This document shows positions 54,750 through 64,000 of a DNA stretch of 64,000 bases, one piece after another; position 1 is the stretch's first letter, and each line of letters starts with the position of its first letter. Below the pieces are notes generated by a model that did not search any database, was not told the DNA's origin, and saw only the letters and a list, made by a program, of their open reading frames with translations. A program made the translations under genes and the position numbers. Source of the DNA: Clonostachys chloroleuca (Eukaryota; Ascomycota; Sordariomycetes; Hypocreales; Bionectriaceae); NCBI GenBank assembly GCA_037952775.1, contig JBANAY010000003.1:20026001-20090000 (forward strand). Direction: 5' to 3'.

Positions 54750-55786
54750 GTTATCGCAACAAAAACAATGACAGTGAAGGAAGGAGGGAGCTCACGAGGA
54801 ATGCCGGAGCACCATGACAAATGCAGTGTTGAAGCATTCAAGTAGAGTAGGCGACACGCGGAGAAGCGGTGGGAACCCTTTCTTGACTTGCGGCTGGTCC
54901 TGGCTTGGCCTAGGGCGAGTGTTTATGAGAGCGCATCCAAGTATGGTAAATCCTAGTAGCGGTAGTATTAAGGGTAAAAAAGTTCCCAGAAAGCAGAGAC
55001 AAGGCCAGATGAGTCACCTGAGCCTGAGGTGAGATTCACTATAACCCCAGGGGTAACGAAGTGTACCTGCAGGCGTCGGGGATGCTGCGGTCACCTTGAA
55101 GTCTTGGCAGCGCTTGAACAGGCTAAAACGAAAGCTTACATCGACAGCCAACTACATATTGTAAAATCGACGAAGCGCTTACATTCCCCTTTTGTCTCCT
55201 CCTCTCCAGTTAGTCTCGATCTCCTTTTTGTCCTCTTTGTGTCAATTCCCAGTTATTCCGCTTTTTCCTTCTCACTGTCCTTTGTCTCTCCACTAGTCCC
55301 AAGTCTCCTCATCATTCTATGGACTTGGCATTCGAGTTCGAACCGGCTTTGATTTCCATCTTGACCCGTTTCTCGCTTTCCCATCACGTACAGGTACTGC
55401 CCACGTAGAATGTGACTTGCATAATTTCTAAAGAGAATCTGATGAAATCACTTGAAGAAGAACTCTCGTTTAAATGTTTAGACATATATACCGATAACCA
55501 TCTGTAATAACACACAGGTGCTTGTTGATAGTCCCTTAGTCCCGTAGTACATGTACATTCAAGTTAGTAGGTGCTCCAAAAAGTTGGCGTCACGTGATCC
55601 GCCACGATAAGCCGCCGGATTAACGCAAGACTTCAACTACAAACTTCCCAGCTTCAACTTCATGTTGAGGGATATGCAGCCCAATAAATCTCTTGCCGGG
55701 GATTTCTGCCACCCTGGAACACCCGGGCATACACCTTTATTGGTTGCCATCCATGCTTCCCTTTAGTCCGGTTGTTTCGCTGCGCC
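54750..55786. promoter_or_regulatory. divergent spacer between mannosidase and Zn2Cys6 gene
   Basis: About 1 kb with CT-rich leader-like sequence at 55180-55310. The 107-residue ORF at 55029-55352 has no domain apart from a hydrophobic run and is not accepted. No repeated operator noticed. Confidence 0.35.
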
Positions 55787-58246
55787 ATGGATACGGGCAA
55801 TTTTGGTGGCACCCATCAAGGGGAAGGAAACTTCCCTGCACCCGCGGGCACACGACGGTACCGCTCCAAATCTCAACGGCCCTGTGATCTTTGTCGTGCT
55901 CGCAAGGCCTTGTGCAACATTCCATCTCCCGGAAACCCCTGCCAGCTCTGCACGCGGCTCGGCCGGCAGTGTACCTTTGTTCGCAACCCCAACAAGAGAC
56001 AAAAAGAAGGGCAAAACGGCGCGCCACAACCAAGAAATTCGGTCTCCAGTCTCGTTGATCTTGCGGCCAATGATAACAAAGATATCGATAGCAGTCCTTC
56101 TGTTATCGAAGACATGGCAGAAGACGCCACAGCACCAGCTGAAATGCCTCTTCAGGACCAGTATTTGGACATGTCAACATCGATCGGTTTGTGCAATGAC
56201 ACTCTCCGCTATCACTTCTAATATTAATCGCCTTACTAGACGAAAACGGTCGCTTGACAGGCCTTTCGCCCGGAATGAACCTTCCTCACCTCGATAGTGT
56301 ACTCGCCGATTCTCTGTGGCCCACTGGACGAGAGGATAGTTGGAGCGTACCCACCTCTCTCCAGGGAGCCTTTCAAACTTTATCAGAAGAAGATGGCTTT
56401 CGAGAACTAGGAATATTCGATACCACACTCAACCACAAGGAACAAACACCCGTTGCTGGCCCGCCGCAGCCGTCGTCGCGCGCGCACCATACTTCCAGCC
56501 CCCACCACGTCTCCATAGATGATCAAGCAGACTACTCAGCGCAGATGATTGGCTTCTCGAATGAGTCTGACCCTTTCTTCCTACAGCACTTCCCATACAA
56601 TGACGTTGGGGAACTCAAGTTTTTCCGCGTGGTGTACCGTAAACCTGATATATTGTCATCGGACATACCGAACGAGGGCTCCCATAGCACGCCCGTGCAC
56701 CTACTTCAGAGCCACAACCAGACTGCATCTCTGGCCATCGAACTCACGGAGAGGTGCCTCTCTCAAAACCATGATCGAGAGCATGTCCGTCAATTAGTAG
56801 ATTCCACAATGGGGGTTGCTCTTGTGCGATTGTGAGACTCGTTCCCCGGAACCTTTTCTTCTATCTTACTAGGACTAACAATACATCAAGATATTTCAGA
56901 TTTGTCTTCGAGTCACTCCCCGTTTTATCGCGATCTTGCATTCTCCAGAATGAGTCGGCCTTTGTAGAGACGGCGCCTGTTGGTTTGCTAGCCGCTATCT
57001 ACGCGCTGGCTCTTCCTTTCATCTCGTTCGATGAACAATTCTGTCTCAATAACGCCTATACGAAACCATCATCAGAAAAACTGTGGCAGATTGCCTATGC
57101 CAACCTCCAGAAGGAACTTCACTTTCCAAAGTTGGCCACGCTGCAACTTTGTATCCTACTTATCAACCATTATCCCTTCGATCCCGTGTCCGTTGATACC
57201 CCCTTTGTGTGGTCTATGGCATGCTCGATGCTCGGTATTGCCCAGACTCTGGGCTTAAACGTTGACCCAACTGCATGGAATCTGCCGCGCTGGGAGATTC
57301 GACTGCGCCGGCGTTTATGGTGGTGTGTGTTTGTTGACCACACTTGGCGCTCAGTCACACACGGGAGAGCGTTGATGATAACGGACGATGATTGGAATGT
57401 CACAGATCTCGATTCCTCGGATTTTGAGATGGACCTCGATAGTGACGTGGGACGCTCACCTGAATACTTTTTCCAGCTGTGTCGTCTGACGGAAATTGCC
57501 CGGAGAGTCATCCGGCAGTTTTAGTGAGTACTTCGTGCTAACTACCTCTTTCTCCCATAATTCATGCCGACCAGCTTTGCAGACACTAGGCTAATATGAT
57601 CACAAGTTCGCTCCGCGCCGTATCTCAACCTCAATCTTTAGAACGCCTAATCGAACAAGCGAGAGAGCCCCGCCAACAGCTCTTAGAATGGATGAACGGA
57701 TTACCACAGTCACTTCAGTTGCAAATGGACGGGCATACAGAAGACGGTTTCGGAGGTGAGGATGAAGACGACTCTGTCCAAGCTCAAGGCTCTTTGCATG
57801 TTGCGTTCTTCACCGTGCAGATTTTGGTTCTTCGTACCCTCCTGCGTCCCATTGTGGAGAGGCGCGACCAGCCCGATTACTCGCAATCTTCGATGCCTTC
57901 GATCGAAGCGATTCTACAAGCATGCCGAGGCTTCATGCAAACTGTCATCAAATTCATGAGACGGCTAGATGGAAGACACCAGTCCGCGTTCTGGCCATCT
58001 TATGCCCGCCATTGTCTGTGTTATCCAGGGTTGTTCACATACATGCTGTGCCTACAATCTGTGCAGCCTCGCATGGCTGCCCACGACCAAAAGCTGCTGG
58101 GGACATGGAGAAGGGCATTGCAGACACGTGTCCAAACGTGGACACTACTGCGCCTGGCCGCCACGAAGCTTGATGCCCTCTTTTGGAAGCGAATCGATCC
58201 CGCTTCCAAACAACAGGATCTGAACCAACCCACAAGTGCTAACTGA
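55787..58246 (+). CDS. Zn2Cys6 transcription factor with fungal_trans middle domain
   Basis: Exons 55787-56186, 56240-56831, 56900-57523 and 57607-58246 encode 751 residues. The zinc cluster is RPCDLCRARKALC followed by NIPSPGNPC, QLC and TRLGRQC near residues 33-62. The middle-homology region typical of PF04082 proteins is recognised in SMACSMLGIAQTLGLNVDP, RRRLWWCVFVDHTWRSVTHG and MITDDDWNV. The last acceptor (CACAAG at 57601-57606) is needed because the nearer TAG gives a stop; it restores RQFYSLRAVSQPQSLERL. The regulatory part resembles that of nutrient regulators such as TamA/Dal81, but only weakly, so no symbol is given. It is divergent from the mannosidase gene, with no evident functional tie. 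Confidence 0.87.
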
Positions 58247-58298
58247 GTGCGACCACAAGCATTACTTCTTTACTAACAGGATACGCAAGGGACAACAT

Positions 58299-58559
58299 AT
58301 GGGTAAAAAGGATACGGGCGCACGCGCACTGTTTCACGCCACGAATGCGCAGTACACTATTGATGCCGCAATACCTTTGGCCGATCCCACACTAGATGGT
58401 ATCCATAAAGCAGACGAATCAAGAGGTCGTGCGTTATTAGTTGAGAAGGGAAGTGAGAGCACGGAAAATGAAAAGGTCCTCCGGGATCACAGGAAGCAGC
58501 ATTGGGAATTATTCGCCAGGCATCTTGAGAAGATCTTTACCCAAGAAATCAAAGCTTAG
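58299..58559 (+). CDS. hypothetical 86-residue ORF
   Basis: The frame starts MGKKDTGARALFHATN and ends in a charged helical stretch (KVLRDHRKQHWELFARHLEK). It begins 52 bases after the stop of the Zn2Cys6 gene and stays open upstream to 58236. It may be a small separate gene or a former C-terminal part of the regulator; a TTTACTAACAG acceptor-like site at 58269-58279 is nearby. No family recognised. Confidence 0.25.
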   Translation: MGKKDTGARALFHATNAQYTIDAAIPLADPTLDGIHKADESRGRALLVEKGSESTENEKVLRDHRKQHWELFARHLEKIFTQEIKA

Positions 58560-58789
58560 TAGTCTCTCAATGAATCGATGAGTGTACACATATAGCGTTT
58601 ATATTAAATAGCTGCTGTTTGAATCCTTGACCTAACAACTGCCCTCCACATATCGTATCTTCAAACCGTACAGTAGAACTAACTCCGCGCTCATTGGCAT
58701 GTTGCTTCTGACCCTACTCGGGCCTATCGCAATGTGCATAAACCCAATGGTGACATGTTGATTAGGTAGCAATAGGCCATGGCGTGGCC

Positions 58790-59014
58790 GTAAGTCCCTG
58801 AAATAAAACATGGCATACTCAATGGCCTTTCTGCGTATGGCAGGTAGAGACCTAATTTTCTTCTTAAAAATATTAAACATAATAATAAGAAAATAATGAA
58901 TTATTTAATAGTATTCGCTTAGTATTGTGTTTATTCATAGGTCAATTGTTTAGATATTATGTCGAAATTTAACGCTGGAGGTTCTGGGTGTGCCATTTTA
59001 TGTCAGTCGCTTGG
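58790..59014. mobile_element. MITE of the same family as at 14.4 kb (copy 2)
   Basis: The right arm, read on the minus strand, begins CCAAGCGACTGACATAAAAT and matches the arm of copy 1. The left arm (from about 58790) reads TAAGTCCCTGAAATAAAACA, more diverged. Both copies share AACGCTGGAGGTT inside the right arm, and AGAGACCT(T/A)ATTTTCTT plus an AATAATAA block in the same order. Length is about 225 bp. No clear TA duplication remains. Confidence 0.55.
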
Positions 59015-59068
59015 GCAGATATGACAGAAGTGCATTCTGATACTTTGGTACCTACCGATCATTGGAAT

Positions 59069-59128
59069 GCCCAAAACCTGGAGCCCAAAACCTGGAGCCC
59101 AAAACCTGGAGCCCAAAACCTGGAGGGC
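59069..59128 (+). repeat. four exact tandem copies of a 15-bp unit
   Basis: GCCCAAAACCTGGAG is repeated four times without change and followed by a partial GGCCCAAA. It lies 55 bases right of MITE copy 2 and 160 bases before the Clr5-ankyrin start. An overlapping ORF exists but is a by-product of the repeat. Confidence 0.9.
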
Positions 59129-59287
59129 CCAAATTCTTGTGACCAGTTTCTGGGGTCCGCGACCAACGAAGCCCGTCATAAAAGCCCTATCTCAATCACG
59201 ACGACTCAAGGCAGTCCAAAACAACAGCAAAATACAACACGATTTTCGGCTGCTAGTGCCCACTGTCGACTCTTCAACTAGAATAAC

Positions 59288-62200
59288 ATGACCTCCCCTT
59301 GCAAAGAAATCCCACTCGAAGTGTGGGAACGGCACAAGGACACAATCTTGGGCCTTCGATTCCACCAAGGACTCCCGCTTGATAGCGTCAAGACAAGCTC
59401 CAGGAATGTCGTGCAGGTCATGCGCGATGAACATCAGTTTGAAGCCACGTAAGCAAATCCTCCCTCTTTCTGTTTTCCATTGCGTATAATTCTCTTGTCG
59501 CCTTTGGGTAGACACTTGCTTTTATAGAGATTAATTGATAACAGGACAGCTCAGTATGAAGCACAACTGAAGAGATGGAAAGCGGCCAAATACCTTAAGA
59601 GACAAGACTGGGAGGCGCTGCTCCCATTGTACTGTACTCTGGAACGGCAGGGCCTTAAACCACGGGTAAGGCTTGGCGACCAAATCCTCGAGCAAAAGAG
59701 AATAGAGAAAGCACGCCGCCGATATCTTCCAGCAAAGAACAGGATACCTCAAGAAAACAATGGTAAGCCAATTCTTAGCCAAGTATCACAAGCCTAACTA
59801 ACAACGCCTTCCTCTCGCAGAGTTGCTACCTTCAGCGCACACCCGTTTGTGGCGCCTGGAAATCTGGCGACATGGCCAATTTTCAGAATATTCCGGCCAG
59901 GAAGGAGAGGCTACGGTTGCAGATACTCTACCCTCGACTGTTTTCAGTCCTGGAGATGCGAATATGGATATAGAGGAGCTTCCCCTGCCAGCTACTTGGC
60001 TCCCAGCACAGAGTGACCCAATCTGGACTGCAAACCAGCTCGAAGCCGACACACCCAGCTCCCAACTTACCATCTTTCATCCGACTTTATACTCACCTCA
60101 GCCGGACCCAGAGACATTGAGTCAGATAACAAGCTATTTCATAAGGGAGGGCGTCCTGCCCAGTTCGCCATTTTCTCATCCTGATGCGCGTGTTGCATCA
60201 AATCCGAGGAATGAAGCAGATGCTTTAATAGCGCAATACGAGCCCCAGTTGCTGGTGTCTGATGAGCATAAAAAGACAATGCTCCGACGTCCATCTCGAG
60301 AAACACCCAGTCTCGCTTCCGATACACTACTTCTACCAAGCTACAGGGGGGGCAGTAGTATTTACAATTCTATACCGCCCCTGGTTGCATGCCAGGATGA
60401 GCCCCGATTCATCCTCTCCGATGGAAATATTAAGCTCATGATCCAAAACATACGGCAAGAACCCACGGACAGTATGTGCACCGATCTAGCGAATAACACT
60501 ATTCAGACCGTGTCCGAGCAGCTTGCTTCGCTACTTCGCGATGGTTTCTTCGAAGGCGAATGCCCTGACAGCTCCGGCGCAGTTTCTAGGACCATCTCAA
60601 TGTCCGAAATCCACGGAAGGATTCTCCTCTCAATCGCCAATAATTTCGCGGGCCTAGAAGGTGTCCCGCGTGCTATTATTCTAGGTGTACTGAAGTCCTC
60701 GTCTGAGATGACAGTAAACCTCCTCAAATACCTCCAGTCAGGAATTTTAAGTATTTCCAAGCCCCTGGCTGACAATTCATTCCGTGCTGCCATCGAAGCG
60801 GGTGATTATGCCCTGGTCGACTTGATTTTAAATACCACCCGTGGCCAAGCCAACGAGATCGACGTGAATGGGATTGTTTGTCAACTGCACGGCGAAACTT
60901 TTACTGCGCTTTCATTGGCTTCCTATTTGCACCTGCCTGCCATTGTCCGCATGCTCCTTGGTTACGGAGCCAAAGGTCACGTTCCCGGGGATTCGGTCTC
61001 GAGAAGTTGCGCATTGACTTCACTCTACCATGAATACTGCGTTTATTGGATAGAAAAATCTCGGTGTCCTAAAAATGCAGCAAAGGCTGTTGAAATCGCA
61101 AAGCTATTGCTGGACAACGAACCCAATGCTGTTGTGAGATTGCTCAAAGATGACTTCTTTACCACGCCTTGCCAGCTGCTTGAAGTATTAGTTCAAACTG
61201 TGCCCTCAGAGCACCATCATAAACTGTTTATTGCAGAAAAGTTTAAATCATACGCAGCTTGTGAGAACTTAATATGGAGACTGGGTAGCATCGTGGAAAA
61301 ATTGAGACCACTGGTAGCAGTCAAGGTCATCAAAGGCCTTTTGGCAGAGTGCAAGGCCATGGAATGCGCGCGAAACTGCGCGAAGAACAGTAGAAAGGAT
61401 CTCAATCGACTTCTCACTCTATCCATTACAAAGGGGAACATGGACCTTGCCAATTACCTCCTGGAGCATACTAGACCGACAATGGGAAACCTTTCGGCTG
61501 CCATTCGCGGCGGACAACAGAATATGGTGCAGCTCATGTTGGAGCAAGGTGCTATTACTAATGGGGAAGCCGTATGCTTAACGAACATGTCCCATCCATA
61601 CGGCTTTACTGATGGTTGCCGAAAGCCAACGACGCCGCTAGCTGAGGCCATAAGAGCTCAAAACTGCGATCTCATTAGGCATCTGGAGGAAAAGGGTGCA
61701 CTGGATAGAATATCTGACCCGTCCTTGCCCGATCTACCAGCAGCGATTATCGCAACAGTGGAGAGGGCCAATTTGCCCTATCTCAAACAGCTTCTGGAGC
61801 GAGCACCACCCGGAATCGGGAAAAAGCTGGAATATGCTGTTGTAGACGCAATAGAGCTAAAATATATCGAAATTGCTGACAGACTAATGGTGTATATTGC
61901 TGAAGACGACGACGGGTCTCGAGATATTGCGGATCAAATAATGCGATCGGCACTAGAGATACGCAACAAAGAACTGGTATACAAGACGATCAAGTGTTTC
62001 GGAACATCAGATTTGAGCTCTGCATCCATAAAAGAAGCTGTCCGCTGGGGGGATATGAATATTATCAAATGCTTAATTGAACTAGAGCCGATTTATTTTC
62101 TAAGATATGGCACCTTGTTTGCACTTGAAATCGCGATCGAAAACGGCGACGTCGAGTTGGCGACTCTTCTTTTAGATTGCGGCATTCACCCTTCTGAGCT

Positions 62201-63116
62201 TCAAAAAGCAGTGCAGGTCGAAAGTTCTGACATGGTACGGCTCTTGCTAAAATACAACGCCGACCCAGCTGATGAGGACGCTTTCTCACTTGCTCTTCAT
62301 ACCCACAATACTTCTTTGCTCAACATTCTATCGGAGGCTTTCTCCTTGAGGTATCCCAATGGAATGAAAGGGTTCGGCGGGAAGGCCCTAATGGCGTCAT
62401 TTGATGCTCGTGACAGTTCAACCCTGGAATTCTTGATTGGGTTAAACCTAGATGTGAACAGCTTTGCGGCTCCGATTGAGTTTACAAGTGTCTCCACTAC
62501 TGCACTCTTGTACGCTATCAAATCCTGCGCGAAATATGACCCGGTGGGCATTGAAATGATCAGCCAGTTACTCAAGGCTGGGGCTAGGCGTGGCCGTCAG
62601 CCACTCCTCGTGGCTATTAAGTCTGACAACCTGCAGATAGTGAAGTTCCTCCTGGATAACGGGTTCAATGTTAACCAACCAACACTTGAGCGTCTAAGTC
62701 GCACCCCCCTGCAGCAGGCATGCGAAATAGGCAACTTCCAGATAGTCGAGTACCTAGTCAATCAAGGTGCAGAAGTCAATGCTTATCCGGCTGTAAATGG
62801 TGGTGGAACCGCCCTTCAACTTGCAGCTATCAACGGGAACGTGAGAGTTGTTAGGCTTCTTCTGGACAAAGAAGCCAATATCCATGCTGATCCAGCGCTA
62901 ATTCATGGACGAACAGCCCTCGAAGGGGCGGCGGAACATGGCCGGATTAGTGTTCTTAATCTTTTGCTTGAAAAAGGTGCTGATGGATATAGTATGGGTG
63001 CTATTGAAAAAGCAAAATCATTCGCAGAGAAGCAAAAGCAAAGGGGTTGTGAGGAGCGACTCAAGCAAGCCCTATTCAGAGCTAGTGCAGGGGTCCAAGG
63101 TTCCCTATGTCTTTGA
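59288..63116 (+). CDS. Clr5-domain ankyrin-repeat protein
   Basis: Exons 59288-59448, 59545-59762 and 59821-63116 encode 1224 residues. The N-terminus (IPLEVWERHKDTILGLRF to FEATTAQYEAQLKRW) is a Clr5 domain (PF14420), named from a fission-yeast silencing factor and frequent at the N-terminus of large fungal ankyrin or TPR proteins. After a linker of ~200 residues, degenerate ankyrin units begin near residue 330 and become canonical at the end: TPLQQACEIGNFQIVEYLVN, GTALQLAAINGNVRVVRLLL and RTALEGAAEHGRISVLNLLL. The first two exons are outside the single long ORF, and the Clr5 fit supports them. Location is probably nuclear (inference from the family). A second ankyrin frame follows at 63.6 kb. 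Confidence 0.85.
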
Positions 63117-63556
63117 TAGACTTCCTTTCTCTGCGTTACATCATCCGCGATGTGGGATATTGAAAGCATCAGTCTACTTGCGCAGTTACTGGATCAGTCT
63201 CGATTTCAAAAAAACTCGGTTGAGCAGCCTTTCGACGAAACAAAGTCCATTGATGTAACCGCTGAGTCCGGTTGAGAAGATCGATGGAGACGATGAAGTC
63301 TTCTCATCCGGAACCTACAAACAAAGAATAAGTTGCAAGGCTTTTCAAAACTTGATTATTGTGTAGGGCACTTCATTGCGTGTGGTTTATCCCCCATTTT
63401 GCTACCCGTCATCTCTCAATGTATTGATTGGCAACGACCAAATGTGGGACCCCGCAACCTGGCTCTCACCATCTTTCCCCGCCTTCATACCACATTTGCC
63501 GTGCAAGTAGCTCGTTGGTTTCCAGCCTTGACGTCAACTAAAGGACTCGTGCGAAC
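63117..63556. other. short spacer between two ankyrin frames
   Basis: No conserved ankyrin unit or other domain could be read. An 82-residue ORF (63333-63581) overlaps the next gene in another frame and is not accepted. It may contain earlier exons of the next gene. Confidence 0.3.
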
Positions 63557-64000
63557 ATGGATATATGGACCGCCATCCTGAGACCTTGTTACGGCCGAGC
63601 CAAGGCTCTAATCAGGGGCGGAGCTGACTTGACCGTAGTCGGCCCAGCAGGAGACACATCACTCAGGCTGGCTTTGCGATTAGGACCGGCCGACATGGTC
63701 AGGCTTCTTCTCAAGGCGGGAGCTGGCCCGAACTCTGACCCCGGCTTCCCGCTCAACGCTGCCTGTGCGAATGGCAGGTTATCATCAGTCAAAGCGCTGC
63801 TGAAGGCAGGGGCCAATGTCAACCGGATTCATCCCTTGACCAGCACCCCGCTGATGTACGCGGTGCTCAAGCAACATCCGGATATCGTCTCGCTCCTTCG
63901 GCGGAACGGAGCTGATATCAACGCGACAAATGCAGCTGGGAGCTTTGCATCAAGCTGTATCACTGGACCTCCCCCTTGGGATCTTCTTCTTGACACTACA
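63557..64000 (+). CDS. ankyrin-repeat protein, partial (runs off the window)
   Basis: From the ATG at 63557 a frame of 148 codons stays open to the last base. It begins MDIWTAILRPCYGRAKALIR and carries at least three ankyrin units: GDTSLRLALRLGPADMVRLL, FPLNAACANGRLSSVKALLK and TPLMYAVLKQHPDIVSLLRR, each followed by a GA-D/N turn. It could be a separate gene, a 3' exon of a gene starting upstream, or a piece of a once longer Clr5-ankyrin gene. The 3' end is outside the window. Confidence 0.6.
   Translation, partial: MDIWTAILRPCYGRAKALIRGGADLTVVGPAGDTSLRLALRLGPADMVRLLLKAGAGPNSDPGFPLNAACANGRLSSVKALLKAGANVNRIHPLTSTPLMYAVLKQHPDIVSLLRRNGADINATNAAGSFASSCITGPPPWDLLLDTT

Noticed and set aside
55029..55352. 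107-residue ORF before the Zn2Cys6 gene
   Set aside because: It is made largely of a CT-rich leader that reads as Ser/Phe/Leu; no domain or splice support.
59067..59291. ORF across the 15-bp tandem repeat
   Set aside because: Its repeated PKTWS/PKPGA-like sequence is a direct translation of the tandem repeat and has no other support.

Overview
The window reads as chromosomal DNA of a filamentous ascomycete. The signs are many genes split by 50-90 bp introns with GTAAGT-like donors and CTAAC-like branch sites, Zn2Cys6 regulators, fungal MFS transporters, an F-box and a 2EXR protein, a Clr5-ankyrin protein and Fot/Mutator-type transposon remains. A Sordariomycete (Hypocreales or Glomerellales) is the most likely source, but that is inference. 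Coding coordinates come from conceptual splicing. Reading frame was checked across every junction and the summed exon length is a multiple of three for each intron-containing model given with exons.

Layout. 0.5-1.9 kb: a PAP2 lipid phosphatase. 2.3-2.7 kb: an alpha/beta-hydrolase relic. 3.5-20.3 kb: a compact catabolic cluster of a RidA-like/flavin amine oxidase fusion, an SSADH-type aldehyde dehydrogenase, a peroxisomal FMN 2-hydroxyacid oxidase, a class II aldolase, a Zn2Cys6 regulator, an MFS transporter, an amidase and a small unknown protein. 21-23.6 kb: a decayed Mutator-like transposon. 24.6-26.7 kb: an F-box protein and a small repeat-bearing secreted protein. 29.2-34.1 kb: an AflR-like regulator divergent from a 14-TM efflux pump, then an SDR. 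36.4-38.8 kb: a helical secreted protein and an RTA1-like membrane protein. 39.8-46.1 kb: a Zn2Cys6 regulator, an ACS-family permease and, divergent from it, an M20 carbamoylase-type amidohydrolase. 46.3-46.9 kb: a probable micro-exon gene. 48.1-52.9 kb: a 2EXR protein, a cysteine-rich secreted protein with a frame break and a broken APH-type kinase. 53.0-58.2 kb: GH47 mannosidase and a divergent Zn2Cys6 regulator. 59.3 kb to the end: a Clr5-ankyrin protein and the start of a second ankyrin ORF that runs off the window.

How the genes may work together. In the first cluster, amidase could release an amine from an amide, the amine oxidase could deaminate it to an aldehyde, the dehydrogenase could oxidise that to an acid, and the hydroxyacid oxidase and aldolase could process later intermediates. 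The Zn2Cys6 protein and MFS carrier would supply control and transport. The amine oxidase has the same two-domain architecture as the Exophiala aminopentol (fumonisin backbone) amine oxidase, but the substrate here is unknown. In the 39.8-46.1 kb set, a permease and an N-carbamoyl/allantoate-type amidohydrolase share a promoter that carries a perfect 15-bp inverted repeat and GATA sites, which suggests nitrogen-responsive uptake and hydrolysis of a ureido compound.

Mobile DNA. At least two copies of a ~230 bp TIR element (14.44-14.67 kb, with TA target duplication, and ~58.79-59.01 kb) and a possible third near 32.8 kb sit between genes.
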